Shown: positions 12,471 to 26,030, counted from the first letter of the stretch. The stretch: DNA of 64,000 bases from Anarhynchus alexandrinus (GCA_008711295.1 VUYV01000016.1:319501-383500), one strand, 5' to 3'. Notes: generated by a model from the letters alone, not told the origin. Numbers and translations: made by a program.

Positions 12471-15400
12471 AACACGCTGCTTAACACTCTTGGAGAGCCT
12501 GCTGGAATAAGAGCAGCACAGCTCCAGGAGAGGTTCATCATCTGTGGAGGCCATGGCAGTGTCTGGCACGTCTCCGTTTCCATCTTGACCTGCCACTGAG
12601 ACCACAGGTACACAGGGCCAGGTCTCCAGCCACTGGAAACCCTCACAACCCCACACCTTTCTCTGAAGTAGAGTGCTCTAACAGTTTCTGAGCTGCGAAA
12701 ATAGATGCACAAAGTGTCACCTGCCTTTTTTGGTCACCTTTCAGACACTGGTGGGGACCCGGTCTCTCTGCCAGTGTGATTCCTTTCCAAAAAAAAGAAA
12801 GTTTTGATGTAAATAGATGTCCTTTGTGAGGCCTGCGTTATTCTACAAGCCAGTATAAAACATCTTTTTCCCCTCCAGCGGTTTCATTGTGTCATCCAGC
12901 TTCTACAGGAACTGGTAATTCAAGCTGATTTATTACAGATTCTTAATGTAATTTTTACAGCTTTCAAGCAATGAGATAACAGCGCTCTCTAGGACCATGC
13001 AGCAATTAAAAATACATTTTTATAAAGTGACACAACTGCTCACAGAGCCTACCATTACTGTCAGAACACTTTATCGCTGACGTGGCTTGAGCACGAAGAT
13101 GGAGAGGAGCGTTACAAAGATGACACGCGCCTAGTTGTATTTAACCAAAAACCCCCTGTGTCTGCCCCGTTTCTGAGGGCACTTAGAAATAAATCAAACC
13201 AAATCAAGCCGAGGCTGTGCGTGCATTTGGTGGGGCTGGTTGGGGTGGCACAGCATGGGGGGCTGCAGCTCCTTATAATCCTTGAGCGTGTTCGTTTTGC
13301 TGCATGAGTTTATGTAAACGGTGTGTTTGGCTGAGCGAGGGGGAGAGACCAAAGGAGGGAGATGGAGCGGTGCGGCCCAGGACGATGAATGAGAGCCCTG
13401 GCCTTTGCTTTATTTCAGAGCTGCTGGCAGGCAGTTTTATTTTTATTATTTTGAGAGCAATAATAGCGAAAACAAAGCAAACCACAGCTCTGAGGTGCAA
13501 CGCACGTTCTCAAAATAAAACCAGAGCATAAACCTCAGCCCGATATATGCCAGTATCATTCACCCCTGTGATTTATCTGTGGTTTTTTTTTTCAACTAGT
13601 GAAAAGGCAGGAGTTTCCAAGCTGTGCCTGCAGGAGGGCCAGGGTGTGTTTAAGCCAGTGGGGTGACTTGGAAGTGTTGCTGTTTTGTGCGGCCGCGTGT
13701 TCTCGGCACAAAGTGAATTCCCCTTCCTGCAGGTGGGAGGAGAAGGGGGTCGGTAATAACAATACCCTAGACCGCTCCAGCCGTGCAGGGTGTTAATGGT
13801 TCATTTTCCAATTAAGAAGAGCAGACTAATAAAGCAATAGATGTTATGTAGGGGATGGGGAGATGGCTGGTCGTGGCCACGATTTCTGTAATTGCTCAGC
13901 GGTCCTTCCTTCCCAGCCTGCGTGGGCTCAGCCCCTCTTCTTGCTGGGTTTCCCCTTCCAAATTACATCAGGAGCATCCAGCTGACTGTACCTAAAGGTC
14001 CTTGTCATGGAGGCATTCAAGTAACCCTGTTTTGGTATGCATTTCAACATTTTCCCTGCAAAACTCTGTGTCCGCAATGCCGTCTCCTGTGCGTTGCAAC
14101 ATCGCTCGCACCCTTGTCTGACATTGTCTCCCCTGGGTTTGTTTACTGTCTCCAACCAGCGCAATCTAGGGAATGACTGAATTTACATCTTTTTGTATTG
14201 ATACGTGGGATTAAGTAAGCAAGCCACGCCGGCAGCGTCATTGCCAGTTACTCAGCAAGTCTATGCACACAAACCAGGGTTGCTTTGCTTATATTCGCGC
14301 TCAGAGAAATTGCTTTTTCCCTGCGAGTGCATGTTATCTGGGGTGAGGGAGGTGGAAGGGTGGTGCTCAGTGTAGGAGAGGTCAGATCTGTACCTTCAGG
14401 CACTGAAGTTTGTTTTGCCTGTGCCTACCCCGTTAAACTCGGCCTCACTTGGAGCGTTCCCCAGCCCCGTGCATCCCTGCCGTTAGACTCTCCCCTTGCA
14501 AAGCTCAGCATACGCAAGCCACCTGAAGCTCCTAAGGCTTTCCCAAAGCATCTGGGAATGCTCAGGCGCTGCCGTTGTTGTTTAGGCAACCGCCTCAATA
14601 AGGCATATCTTTGGGCAAATCCTGACCTCAGTCAAACGGGCTCAGCCCCACTTGTACCCAGGGAAAGCCGAGCTGTGACACATATACGCGGCAAAATTCC
14701 TCCTTCAGGTACAAAAGGTTTAGGATTGCATTAAAGTTCTCGCGAGAGCATGTTTGCAGCAACATTGTTTTCTTGTTTCTCTGCAATATGAGTTTATAAT
14801 CGTATAAAGAGTAATGAAATAAGAATGCAAAAGCCCATCAGCGCACAATGTTCTGGGGGTTTAATGAAGGTGAAGTAAAACTTTGTAAACTCGGACTCCA
14901 CCTGAAGAAAAATATTTTTACTTTCTCCACTCTGGCATTTCTACAGCTCTTGAATCTGTACATTTCTGGTGCTCTACAATCATTAAATATCCTGAAGTAA
15001 AAGCAGATGCTTTTAACAAAGAGCTCATGGCCTGAACAAAAGTCACCACCGCTATACTGAAGGGTGTGTATGGCCTCTTACTCTAGCCCTATTGCTATTT
15101 AGGAATATTAATTTTTTTTTCATGGTAGTTGGGGAAACATTATTTTTTTAAAAAAATCAGTTATTTGTCTGGAAACACTTCTGTATATTTATTTTGTATA
15201 TTTGAAGAGCAAGGTGGCCATCGTTCTGCAGTGAAGAGCAGCAGGTCTCAGCTGAGCTTACGCTTGTTCCTGCTTCCAGCAAGGAAAACTGTCCCTGAGA
15301 TTTAGTACCATGTCATTATTTGAAATAAGCACAAAGCTGGTAAATTATTGTGACCTTGGTGAAGAAGTCTGCAACCCTTCTCCTCCTCCTTCAGCTGGAG

Positions 15401-17549
15401 TTAATAAAGCCCCTTGCCTTAGACATGGATTGATTTTGACTTTCACAACTTAAAAAGCATGCCATGCCTTGACAAAAACAGATGTAAAAACCAGTTTGCA
15501 GTTCAAGCTGTCATTCTGCCTGTTTGTCCATTAACTCCTCCACAGTCTACGCTGCATTTCACTTGACCCATTGTTAATTTCCTTAGACAGATCAATCCTC
15601 CTTTTTATTAATTATTCATGTGCTCAGCCAGGGCGACCCCACGGACGGATGGCGAGCAGGGGTAAGACAGAGCAAGCTCTTGGCGAGGCAAGCACCGTTT
15701 GCTGACCTGGAAGATAAGCAGTTCTATAGCCAAGGATACAAGCTGTAAAAACAACAGGAAAAGAGGTGAAATGACAGCAGAGCTCGAGAGCTGAACAGCC
15801 AGAGGTCCCCTCGCCAACCCACTCTTTTGACCCTGCGGCTGGCATAACCCTGAGCTACAAACAGGGTTCCCTGCCCGCAAGAGGCTGCTGGAAATGCCCG
15901 TTGCAGTCTTCCTACTTGCGCCGTCAGAGCCCAAAGACTCTCAGGCTGTGCCTGTACTAAGCAATTTAACCATGCTCAAGACCTGTTCTGGAACCAAAGT
16001 AGAAGCAGCCTGCATCCATGGCACTAAACTCTCCATCTCCCACAGAGCCGGGCCTTTTGGCATGCCCAAGCCTCCTTCCCCAATTGTTTGTGGGGGTTTT
16101 TTAAGCTGTTCTTGCAATTCAGGAAAGATGGTAACCTCAGTATTGCTCCAGTTTTTATCATAATTAATATCTGCAAGAGCAAACGGTCCAATCCACACTG
16201 AGAGCTCCTGCAGAAGTGAGATGTCCCTGCAGCTCCACTATGGCTGGAGCAAGGGACCGAGTCTGCCTGTGCCTACCCTCCCAGGAGAGCTGGACCCACC
16301 TCCTCGTCAAGCAGAACAACGCTCTCATTTATTTCCTTTACTCCTCTTTGCTGTTATTCTATGAGCAAAATAATTAATTATTTCCCATCCAAACATGGAG
16401 CCTTGGGGACCGGAGAGGGCAAGGAGGGCTTAGGGGAAAAGCAAAACTCGCTGGGAGGAGTCCAAAAACAACCAATTTGTTAGCTTCCAGCACAAAACTT
16501 CCCTCCTCCTTTTCTGTGTTTAATGACTGTGCTGGGAACAAATATTGATGGTTAAAAGGGGATTAATTGTGTTTTTAATGAGCTTGAACATTCCACTTGC
16601 ACAGAAACTGAAGCTCGCTGCAGACTGTGCAGAGATCACGATGTTCCATCAGCATTTTCTGTTAGCGGTGACGAGGACAGATCTCGGCATGGCCCTTCTC
16701 CAGGCAGGACAGCTGAAAGGAGCATACAAAGATGGAATAAAAGATGAAGGCTGATGAGAAAACTGCACTGGGCTGATTCTGCATCCAGGAAACCTGAGTC
16801 AGGTTTTCAGGCTAGCGAAGTATCGCAGGTAGACTAAATGCGTCATACGCTTCCATTTATATTAGTCTGTTATCTAATTACCTCTACAGGAAACATAAAG
16901 CCGATATTATTTAAGTCATCTAAAGAAGTTTTCATGTCTCTCTCCTGTTTGCTATTGGGTAGATAATTATGGCCAGTGCTGTAGTGAGAGCTCTTGGAAG
17001 TATCAGAGGAGATAATGCAAATTACAAAACTTCTGGAGTTAGGCTCGACAGGTAATTTGATAAATTGTTGAAAACAAAAACAGAGGCTAGAAAGGCATCG
17101 CTGCTCAGTATCTATGTGAATCACATATTTAAAAGGCAGGCTTCGTTCCCAATCTGGCACTGGTAAACATGACGTGCTTCATGAGCAGCCACTGCATGAA
17201 ACAGCAATTTGTTGCCAAGAGCTCCCATTGCCGCCTTTGCAGTGCCGCTGTAATTTGCCACAAAATTGTCTCTCTGAAGCAAGAAGCAATGCGAGAACCC
17301 ATTTTATCTGCAGGTTTATGAGCAGGAAGAGCATTCTCTGAGTCTGGCAGCAAATGCTTCTGGTCTCCAGTTGCAGCCGTGAGATGACAGATCTGACTCA
17401 AAGATATCTCGTGTCAATAAAAATTGGGGCTTTCAGGCTGTACCTTACTGGCGTGTGGTTGGCTGAAGCCCACCAGCCCCACCTGGTGCAATTTTCCTGA
17501 GGCAGTGAATGCAGAGGTGATACTGGTATATAAATACAGAGTGCACTCC
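12471..17549. other. Intergenic, no gene seen
   Basis: About 5 kb without a supportable gene. The part at about 14740-15620 is AT-rich with few long homopolymers. It could hold conserved non-coding sequence, but I cannot test conservation from one genome. ORFs are short and overlapping. Confidence 0.5.
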
Positions 17550-17745
17550 CTGAACCAGGTCGAGCCCCTGCTCAAGCAGGGTCACGCAGAGCTGGTTTCC
17601 AGGACCGTGTCTGAATGGCTTTTGAATGTCTCCAAGGATGGAGACTGCACCGCCTCTCTGGGCAGCCTGCTCCAGCGTTTGACCACTCTCACAGTTTAAA
17701 AAAAAAAAAGGAGATTTTTCTCAGACCACCTCCAGGACAAAGCGG
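17550..17745 (-). repeat. CR1 LINE fragment, reverse orientation
   Basis: The plus strand reads CTGCTCAAGCAGGGTCAC, then GGCTTTTGAATGTCTCCAAG, then ACCGCCTCTCTGGGCAGCCT and CCACTCTCACAGT. This is the reverse complement of the 3' part of CR1 ORF2, which encodes the familiar W-N-x-L-P motif region. It is much better preserved than the fragments at 5970 and 21290. It is 5'-truncated, as is usual for CR1; ends are approximate. Confidence 0.85.
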
Positions 17746-20700
17746 CTGGAGCTCCTTGGCCAGCAGCAGGGCTCCCAGAGCTGGGGGTAGACGTGGATCA
17801 CCGCTGAAGCTTTCCTTCCAGCGTACTGGCTGAAACAGCTTGCTCTCAACTGCTCTCTCTTCTCTGCTATAGCATCTCCTTCTCCTGGTGTGTCTCCTCT
17901 GTGTTCTCTTCGTTCCCTGTCTGCAGTGTGCTTGCTTATTTGTATTTCAAAGTATACCTATCAGCTCTCTTGGATGAAATCCCAGAGCTCCACATGTGGC
18001 TACTTGTGCTGACTTTAACCCAGATTTCTGGCCAAGGGAAGAACGTGGCACTGCAGGACCTGGTAGTTATGAACAGGGATTGTCCACCCCCATGGTAAGA
18101 ACTATTTCCCACCCAGCATTTTGGACACCCACCACAGAAGTGTTGCCACCTGCTTTAGAGGATGCTGCTCAAAACCCAGAGCAACCCTCAGATGACATTT
18201 CAGATGCATTTAGTAGTTAAAGTTCGTATCTGCCATGCCTTGGCAAGTCCTCAAGCACATGCTTTGTTTTCAGACTGCAAGATGCCCTGCAGATGTACTT
18301 GCATGTTTTCAGGTAGCTGTACCTTCGAGTCTATCCTCACCTCCTCACAGGGACTCAACAGTTGGGTAATGTACACGGATGTAAATTCATGCAAATGTGC
18401 TCTGACCAATGGAATCGGTCCACCAGCTTTAATTGAGATGCTTCGTGTTCTTTGTTCCCCGAAGTTGCTACCAACTGATGTAGGAAAGGGAGGTCTTTAG
18501 ACCAGCATTCATGCTGGAAAACCAAGGCTATGTTAATGTATAAAACCTGTTGACTGCAGATGCAGCTTCCAGGAACGCTCCCTGCGACCCAAGCTGCGCA
18601 GCTGGGGTACAACCTTCATGAACATGCAGACAATGACTAATCGCAAAGTTTCCGAAAATATTTTGCCAGGTGTTTATTCCTCCAGGCAGCTGCCTTTTGC
18701 ATGTTTACTCATCGCAGGCAAAGACTACACGCCCAATCTGGTGATAAAAAGGATATTTTCTCATCACAGGCAGGGAACAAGCAATAGCTGTTGGAGGTAT
18801 GAATACGCCCACGGCAAAAAGTTCGGAGATAGATCATAGCTCCCTGAAGACACTTGGGTCCAGGGCATTGGTTCCATCCCTCCAGAGAGCGTGACCAGAT
18901 GCAAACCTAAATTCTCTCTTTTTTTTTTTCCAAATAATTTGTGTTCTCAGATTGTGATGAGGGCCCATCACTATGGAAAATAATCACTGCAGAAAAAAAA
19001 AATATTATTGCTGTGAAGACAGGAGATGTTTACATTAAAAAAAAAAAAAAAGCATAGGCTTTTTTTTTTTCAGGTGTCTAAAAGTTAAGGGGCTTCTCTA
19101 AGATGACATGGAGGGAGCAGATCCTTCCTGGGGGTGAGTCTGTTCTTTTGGACATGTTCCCATCCACCGTACATGAAGCACTGTGGGCTGGCTCACGCCA
19201 GGGCTGAGATGGATATGGGAACGTGAATTGAGTCCTTGGCTAAATTAATGGCCATGTTATCATTGCAATACTCAATTATGGTCACAGGTAAGGAAAGAGG
19301 CACAGTTGTTTTTTTTATAGTAGAAAAAGCTTGGTTGAGGAAGAGCTGCAGGAAGGTATCTATAGGTCTTGGCTTGTCCCGCAATCACCTGGTCCCCGGC
19401 AGTAGCCAAGCTTTTAGGGATGTAGGCTGGCGCACAGCAGGGATTTTGCTGCCAGCTGTAGCCTGCAGGCACCAGGGATGCTTAGCTGCTTGACTGGGCT
19501 TCACAAGGAAGGGGTTTTGCACCTATTTCAGTGAGTTTGGGGTCTTGCGAGGCGATGCTGCTTTCTGGGGATCAAGGGAAAATACAGCTAGTCATTGCAA
19601 AACAGCCCTACTGCAATGGATTTGGACTTCTTTCCTTTAAAATTCTCATCAGTCGACAGCTGGGATCAGGTGGAGTTTGTCTGGCATCACCTTCATCAAA
19701 TCGGCAGCTATTTTAATAGAAGTCTTGGTCAAAATAAAGGATGATAACATTAGCAAAGGCTGGGACTGTAAATCTGGCAAGAAATTGCTATTTTCTTGCC
19801 ATTAAGAATAACTTTGGGCTTTTTTGCTTTATTTCTTTTGGCTGGGAGCAAGGTGCTAATATTAATTTATTCTCTGCGATCCTCTGCAATCCATTTGGCC
19901 TTATGTAGGAGAGGAAGAAAAAATGTTTTTTTTCCCCTTTGCTGATTGCAATTTTTTTTTAAATTTAAGTGCCTGTAACTAAACAGGAGGCAGTTTGTTT
20001 CCAAGAGGAGAAAGCACTAGCATCCTGCAGATATCAGCAGTGTCTGTTAGCCAGAGACTAAACATCATCCACCTGCTTTCTAGATTCTTGACAGAGAAAC
20101 AAGATCTTCATAACCTTTCACAAACCCCCAGACTCAGTGAACTATTTGAATAGGGGCTTGACCGGAAATGTGAAGAGTTATGCAGCTAAAAAAAGGTTTG
20201 CATATGGAGGGAAAGCTTGTCTGAGCTCTCCAGAGCTGCACCAGACCTTCAATATTTCCCGGGACATGACAGAAAATCATACACTTCCAAAGGCAATTGC
20301 TGGTTTTCATGCCTATAGTTTAGCACGGGTTAAAATATTTTGCTTCTCTGGAAGGTACAGGGAGAAACAGAAGTTTACAATGTGCCAACAGCTTAAATAT
20401 GTGTAATAAACAAGGGCACGTAACAAATGAGCTGTGAGGGGGATTTATTTGGTAACAAAGGGAAACCATCCGCTGATGCACCTCTTACATTTGGTTTTCC
20501 ATCAACCTAACAGGCCACTTGTCAAGATGATGGTGTCAGGATTGTAGTGAATTAACTCAAAAGCAGCAGCCCCTGAAACTGTGGGAATATATCCTATCAC
20601 AAATGCCTCAAAGCAGGAATGAGCTACAAAGAAAAATTAGACGGAAAAAGTGCTGCTCTGCATCAGTAATTCACAGGCAAGAGCCAAAATCGCAAACACC

Positions 20701-21289
20701 CTAATGCAAATCAGGTGATGCTAATCTGGCTCCAAGTTCATTTCTGACAGACCTCAAATAAGGGTCTTGCCCAGAGCCCTTGACCTTGGTGGGAGCCCTT
20801 CCAATGACTTTTATAGGCTTTATCAGTTACATCAGTAACATTAAGTTAATATCAAAACTGTTGGCTTAGTAGCACAAGAGAACAAGAAGTGGTGAAAAGA
20901 TGTTTTTCCAGCACACCAGACCTCTCTTCGCAACCCCTGCACAAAATCAGGGATCATTTGGCAGATTTTTTTTCTTGCTATGCAGCAGCACCCAAAATTG
21001 TTTACTGTGTTGGTTAAAGTAAGGCCCATAGCAGGAACATGCACTAAACTACCTGATAGTCCAATATCAGAAATGTGACAAACACTGTTATGTTTTCCAA
21101 GTGATGACTTAGCAGATAATTATTCATCATCTTGGTACCAGACAAAGGCACAGACGTTAAGGTCATCGGCATACCCAGGTTCTCATGGTGGAGCCAAGCC
21201 TCAGGTAGGAAGGGATTATGATTTTAACCACCCAGTTGAACAGACTCACCTAGCATAGGCTTGGAGAGCATCATAGATCTTACACAATC
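17746..21289. other. Intergenic, no gene seen
   Basis: No coding exon recognised. There are A and T tracts near 18910-18930, 19038-19052 and 19060-19070. One member of a two-copy dispersed repeat lies at 20680-20732. Confidence 0.5.
20680..20732 (+). repeat. Dispersed repeat, copy 1
   Basis: The block AGAGCCAAAATCGCAAACAC, followed by CAGGTGATGCT, recurs about 2 kb downstream at 22684-22729 with a few substitutions and one-base indels. The element family is not recognised. Confidence 0.65.
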
Positions 21290-21540
21290 TACATAATTTA
21301 TACATTCATAGATTTTTAAAGCCAGGAAGGGCTGTTAGTCCATCTAGTCTGATCTTATTTATCTAAGCTATCTAAGGCTTTCCCTCTGGAAGGGTGCTTG
21401 AAATCATCTGGAGCTGAAGAAGCCACTATTTCTTTTTGGTTTGTTCCACTGGCCAGTGTCTCTCCAGTGAAACAAACTGCACCTTGCTGAGAATTAAATT
21501 TTGCTTCTCTTTAGTATTATAATAGGTCCCTTTTTAAAAA
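21290..21540 (-). repeat. Ancient CR1-like LINE fragment
   Basis: The plus strand contains CATAGATTTTTAAAGCCAGG, then GTCCATCTAGTCTGATCT, then TTTGTTCCACTGG. This matches the order of the reverse complement of the same old sauropsid CR1 family seen at 5970-6180. It is highly diverged, so boundaries are approximate. Confidence 0.65.
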
Positions 21541-24500
21541 AAGAAAAAAAAAAAGCATAAAAATTTTTATCAATTCATGTGTTTTTCAAGTGACACCGAG
21601 ATCTTGGAATTTTTTGCCAGAATATATATGTAACTCCTGCTTCTTGAGACTTAACATATAAGCAGCATAAGGGGGTGTATATATGGTATGTTTGATTTGT
21701 AGCAGCATCATATGCCAAAATGTATTATGCAGAACAGCATTAGAGGCTAACCAGTACGCACCACTGACATATAGACCAAGAGCCTGCTGTTTGTTTTTCA
21801 TTAGGATTTTGTCTGGAATTTGCATTTTTAGACTATGCTGAAAGCTCTGTCTCTGTTTTGGGGACAACACTAAAGTTTGCTGAGTAGTGGCCTGGCTCCC
21901 GTTCAGGATAGCTTCAGTTTCATCAGCTCCAAACTTGGGAAAAATGCATTTTGAAGCACTCTCCTCCTTGAAGGCTCTGCATACATGTGGTCAGATTCCT
22001 CCTGATGTAACGGTCAGTTCAACAGCATGGGGGATGAATTTGTCCACCGAGGGAAACTATTCAAAGCAGCCTTTTCTATTCTTCCCAGAATATTTTCACT
22101 CCGGGCTCCTTAAATATTTAACCCATCTTTTTCCTTCCCCCTTGGCAAAGGGGCAGCCTAGCACAGACTGCGCTTCTGCTGCGAGGCTGTCACGTAATGA
22201 TACCTTCCACAGATCTCTCCATCCCCTCTCCCTAGGCTAAGGGGTCTAGCAGGTTCTCCCTGCCTGTCTGCAAAGCTGGAAGGCTACCAGTGCACTGGAG
22301 TGCTGCTGTGCAGCCTGTGGGACCAACCCCACAGGCTGGTGGGGAAAGGCCAGCAGGAGCTGGTGGTGATCCCGAGCAAAGCTGCAGGGTTTAGTCTCTC
22401 TGATTTTGCCAAGCGCGTTAAAATCGTTTCATCTTGCACGCGAGGAGGGCCAGGTTATGTCAGCTAGCGACTGGCCACAGATCTCTGGATCCTGGAAAGG
22501 ATGAGCAGGGCTGCAGTCCGGGCTGCTCTTTCCAAAGTCTGCAGCATCCTCTGGCGGAGCCACAAGGAAAGGATGGCCATCCAGGGAACAGGCGTGATGA
22601 GGTTTTCGTCTTGCATTGCTAGGGCAGGGTTTGGGGCCTCTAAAAATGTACCCCAACCTCACTCATCTGCAACGTGACCAGGAAGAGCCAAAAATCGCAA
22701 ACACCTGAATGCCAACCAGGTGATGCTGTGTATGGGGAGCTACCCCCCTGTGCTCCCGAGAAAGAGGCAGCCCAGTAATCAGCCTGGGATTTGGGGACTA
22801 TGCTTCCATTCCTTGCTTTGCTGCAAATGTCCCGGCTGATGTTGGGCAAGCATCTGCAAATTTCTGACGGTTCAGCAGCGCAGGAACAGAACGTGTATTC
22901 GCAGCAGAGTGACCTGGCTGGCAGAAATGCTCCCCAAACTCTCCCCTTTTCCTGGTCTCACTCACCATGATCAAAACCCAAAGCCTTCACTCCCAGGCAA
23001 AGGAAGAACTCAGATAAAATTGGGGTTCCCAGGCTGCAGTTCTTTCCTGGACTTTGCTGTGTTTTGGCTTAAAGGGCAAAACGGGTTGTTGCATCCTGTT
23101 TTATTACAACAGCCATGCGTCTAGAGCACTTGCCCCACACATGGGGCACCTGGGTTCAGCATTTTCCTCAGCCCCAGAGGAGTCAGACACCTCTCTGCCA
23201 CCTCCCGACCATTTCATGCCTCCTGTTGAAACTGTGCAGAAAAGAATTAATGATTCAGAGAGAGTGAATAAGACACCCTTCCCTCCCTCTTTCCCCCTCC
23301 CCCAGCAATGAGGATACTCTTTAGCAATGAAGGAGACGGGGCTCAGTCTGCTGCTCTAGGAAGCCACAGGGTAGCATTCACCCCTGAAGCGCACCTGAGC
23401 ACCCAGGACATTTGGAGAATCAAGTTCATCTCCTCCGGCCTGAGAAATGAGACCGGTGGCAGAGGGTAGTGTGAAATCCAGCCGCTGGCATGCAGAAGGA
23501 GCGTTGGGAGAATCCCTCCTGGGCAGCTCCACAAAGATTGACACGCCGATACAACCCAGTGCAACAGCGCTGCCAACTTCTGCAGCAATTCACTCAATCC
23601 TTATGAAAGCAAGACTAAATTGGACAGGAGCCTGCACTTCATCTTCTCTCCCAACTCCTCTGGGTGAGAACTGTTGAGCAGACCAGGTTTCCGATAAAGT
23701 AAAAGCAAACACCATTCCCTTGTGCTAAGATACAGGAATATTATCCTGACATTTTAGCGTGGATCACTCATATTGCTGCTCATTCTCTCCACTCCTAGAG
23801 CTGTGTCTTGACAATAGAAACATTCCCCGAATACAAACAAAATAATCAGGGTTGAAAACCAAATTCATGGTGGAAGCATGCACTCCTCGGTGGGAGCTAT
23901 CTGTCAGGCTACATTTGCTTCTCAGCCTGTATGAGTCTAAGCAAGTTGAGTTTGCACTAGTTATTTTTATTCTAAATATTTTTATTCTGTCCTTCCTACA
24001 GTAGTCTTGTTTTCACAAAACTGAATGAACATTTTCTACTATCTGGTAGCCAGCAGCCTGACAATTACAGGATCCAGTTTCAAATTTTGTGACAGAAGTA
24101 TAGAAAAGAAAGGTAAATGGCATAATAACTTTCAGTGCTGTCTGCCTCTTCCTGTTTTTTTTTAATGGAGGAATTTATTTTACATTACCTCAAGGAATTA
24201 CAATCATCATCCAACATTTTTACAAGACATTAAAATTTGAAGATTAAAACCTGCACTTAAGTAAAAATGCTTCCAAGGAGGAATTCATCTGTCATTTGTC
24301 TTGGAAACAAGATTTGTGTGCTTAAGTACTTGGCAGCCCACAGAGTGACTTGTCCCATCCGTCAGCTGTTTAAAATCATTTTGCGTGATAAATGACAGCA
24401 ATATGGGGTCACCGGTGAGAAACAGCATCTCATCCTGCAGGAACAGCGGTTCTGGGAGATGTGAGACGCTGTTTGTGCTTCTCCAAAGCCCAGATTTACC

Positions 24501-25282
24501 CCACCAACGTGCCAACTCTTAGGTTAGTTCCTATAACTTTTCTCTTAACCATGGATATAATCCATTGGGATCCGTACTGCGAGATGGCGAGGAGCTGATC
24601 TAGCTGACAGAGCAAACTGGGCTGTAAGATAAGACAAGACATTTAATGTGCCTGAGGAACAAACCCACTGTAGACAGCCATTGGCAACAGGAACAATTTA
24701 ACCTGATTAAACACTGAAGCACAGCACTTTGCAAATGTGAAAACAAATTCTTTTCTCTTGGTTGGACTTTTTTTTTCAGTTTTGTGGAAACAGCTACACA
24801 CAAGCTACAAAAATTCATGGAGTTCTGTCAATCAACTCTTCCTGAAGATGTGGATGGATCATTGGAAAAACAAAGTCCCCACAGAACTTGTTAATTTCAC
24901 TGTAGTCTGGCCTGGAGATGTAGAGAGATGGTACTCCACCACACGTGAGTAAACCAAGCCCTGGCAGCCAGTTTGAATAGGTTTTCAGGTCTGGGGCCTT
25001 GAAACCTGAGCCACTGTGAGACTGGAGCAAGGCTGCCTCGCCTTCCCACATGAATAAAAAACCTTGCACTGATATCCAAGATTTTCTTCTGCCTGGGGTG
25101 GGTACCCTCCCCAAAATAAATCTATAGGCTGGTCTATGTGTATAGGCAAGAGCAAGGCCTGGCACCACCCTGTGGTATTCCTGACCGACAGGAGACTTGT
25201 TGCAGTTTCTTGACAGAAAATAATTAAAAGCCTAGCAGGAGGCACTCCAAGTAACGGGGTAAAACCGACCCCCCGCCTGCAA
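21541..25282. other. Intergenic, no gene seen
   Basis: No supportable exon. The second copy of the dispersed repeat lies at 22684-22729. The part at 23700-24900 is AT-rich with no long repeat, and leads into the CpG island at 25.3 kb. Confidence 0.5.
22684..22729 (+). repeat. Dispersed repeat, copy 2
   Basis: About 45 bases closely match 20680-20732: AGAGCCAAAAATCGCAAACA, then CCAGGTGATGCT. The flanks diverge quickly, so this is either a small old duplication or two fragments of an unrecognised interspersed repeat. Confidence 0.65.
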
Positions 25283-26030
25283 TTTTGAAGAATTTTGAGC
25301 GCTTCGCCAGCAGACCGTGCCCAGCAGCGCCTCTCCTCACGGAGCGCGGGAACACCCGCTGGGCGGGTCCCCTGCCCGCGCCCAAGATGGCTGCCCGCTT
25401 CCGGCCCGCCGCCTCCCTCACTCAAGATGGCTGCAAAAGACAGGCGATTGATGTGGCGAAGCTGGGGCGGCCATGTTGCTTTCGGGCAGCAGGGCCCTAC
25501 CAGGCGTACCTTCCCCGCGCCGTACCATTCCGCTGAGGAGGGGTGCGGGGAGGGGGTGAGGGGGAAGCGGTGAGGGGGAAGCGGTGGTTTCGACCGGGCG
25601 GGAGAAGCGCGGCGGGCGCGCCTGAGGCGGGAGCGGGGCGCCCCGCCTGGCAGGGTAAGGCTGGGCGGCGGCACTGAGGGGGCGGCGGGACCGGCCGGAC
25701 CGGGCGGTGGGGAAGCACCCCCGGCGCCGCTGGGAAGCACCCCCCGGGGCTGCCGGGGAGGGGGCCCGGCGGCGGCTACCGCCTTCACCACCTCCCTCTC
25801 CGGCGGGAGGGTGAGCACCGCCCTCGGTGTGCAGGCCGGGCCTCGACGCCTCACGAGCAGGCATGGCGGCGGCGAGGCCTGGCCCGGGAGCGGGGTGTGG
25901 GGCGGCCTTGCGGTGTCCCCGTGGGTGAGCTGTCCCCTGCGCGGGTGGCAGCCGGCCTGCCCCAGGCCGGTGTTGCTCGGAGGCCTGGCCGCCTGCCATG
26001 CCGTGAGGAGATGGGCAGTGTTGTCAAGCT
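25283..26030 (+). promoter_or_regulatory. CpG island, putative promoter of the GZF1-like gene
   Basis: A sharp rise in GC content and CpG density follows AT-rich intergenic DNA. Two CAAGATGGCTGC motifs (25383-25394 and 25423-25434) fit the YY1 consensus. A reverse-oriented GGCGGCCATGTTG lies at 25466-25478 and a further CATGGCGGCGGC near 25863. An ETS-type CTTCCGG follows the first YY1 site. There is no TATA box. This is the pattern of a constitutive CpG-island promoter. It is assigned to the downstream plus-strand gene by position and by a good splice donor at 25655. Confidence 0.75.
25560..25654 (+). other. Putative non-coding exon 1 of the GZF1-like gene
   Basis: The donor CAGG|GTAAGG has its GT at 25655-25656, inside the CpG island. 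It would join a 5'-UTR exon to the acceptor at 31577-31578, one base before the start codon. The transcription start is not visible, so the left boundary is a guess. Other donors exist in the island, for example GTGAGC near 25811. Confidence 0.35.
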
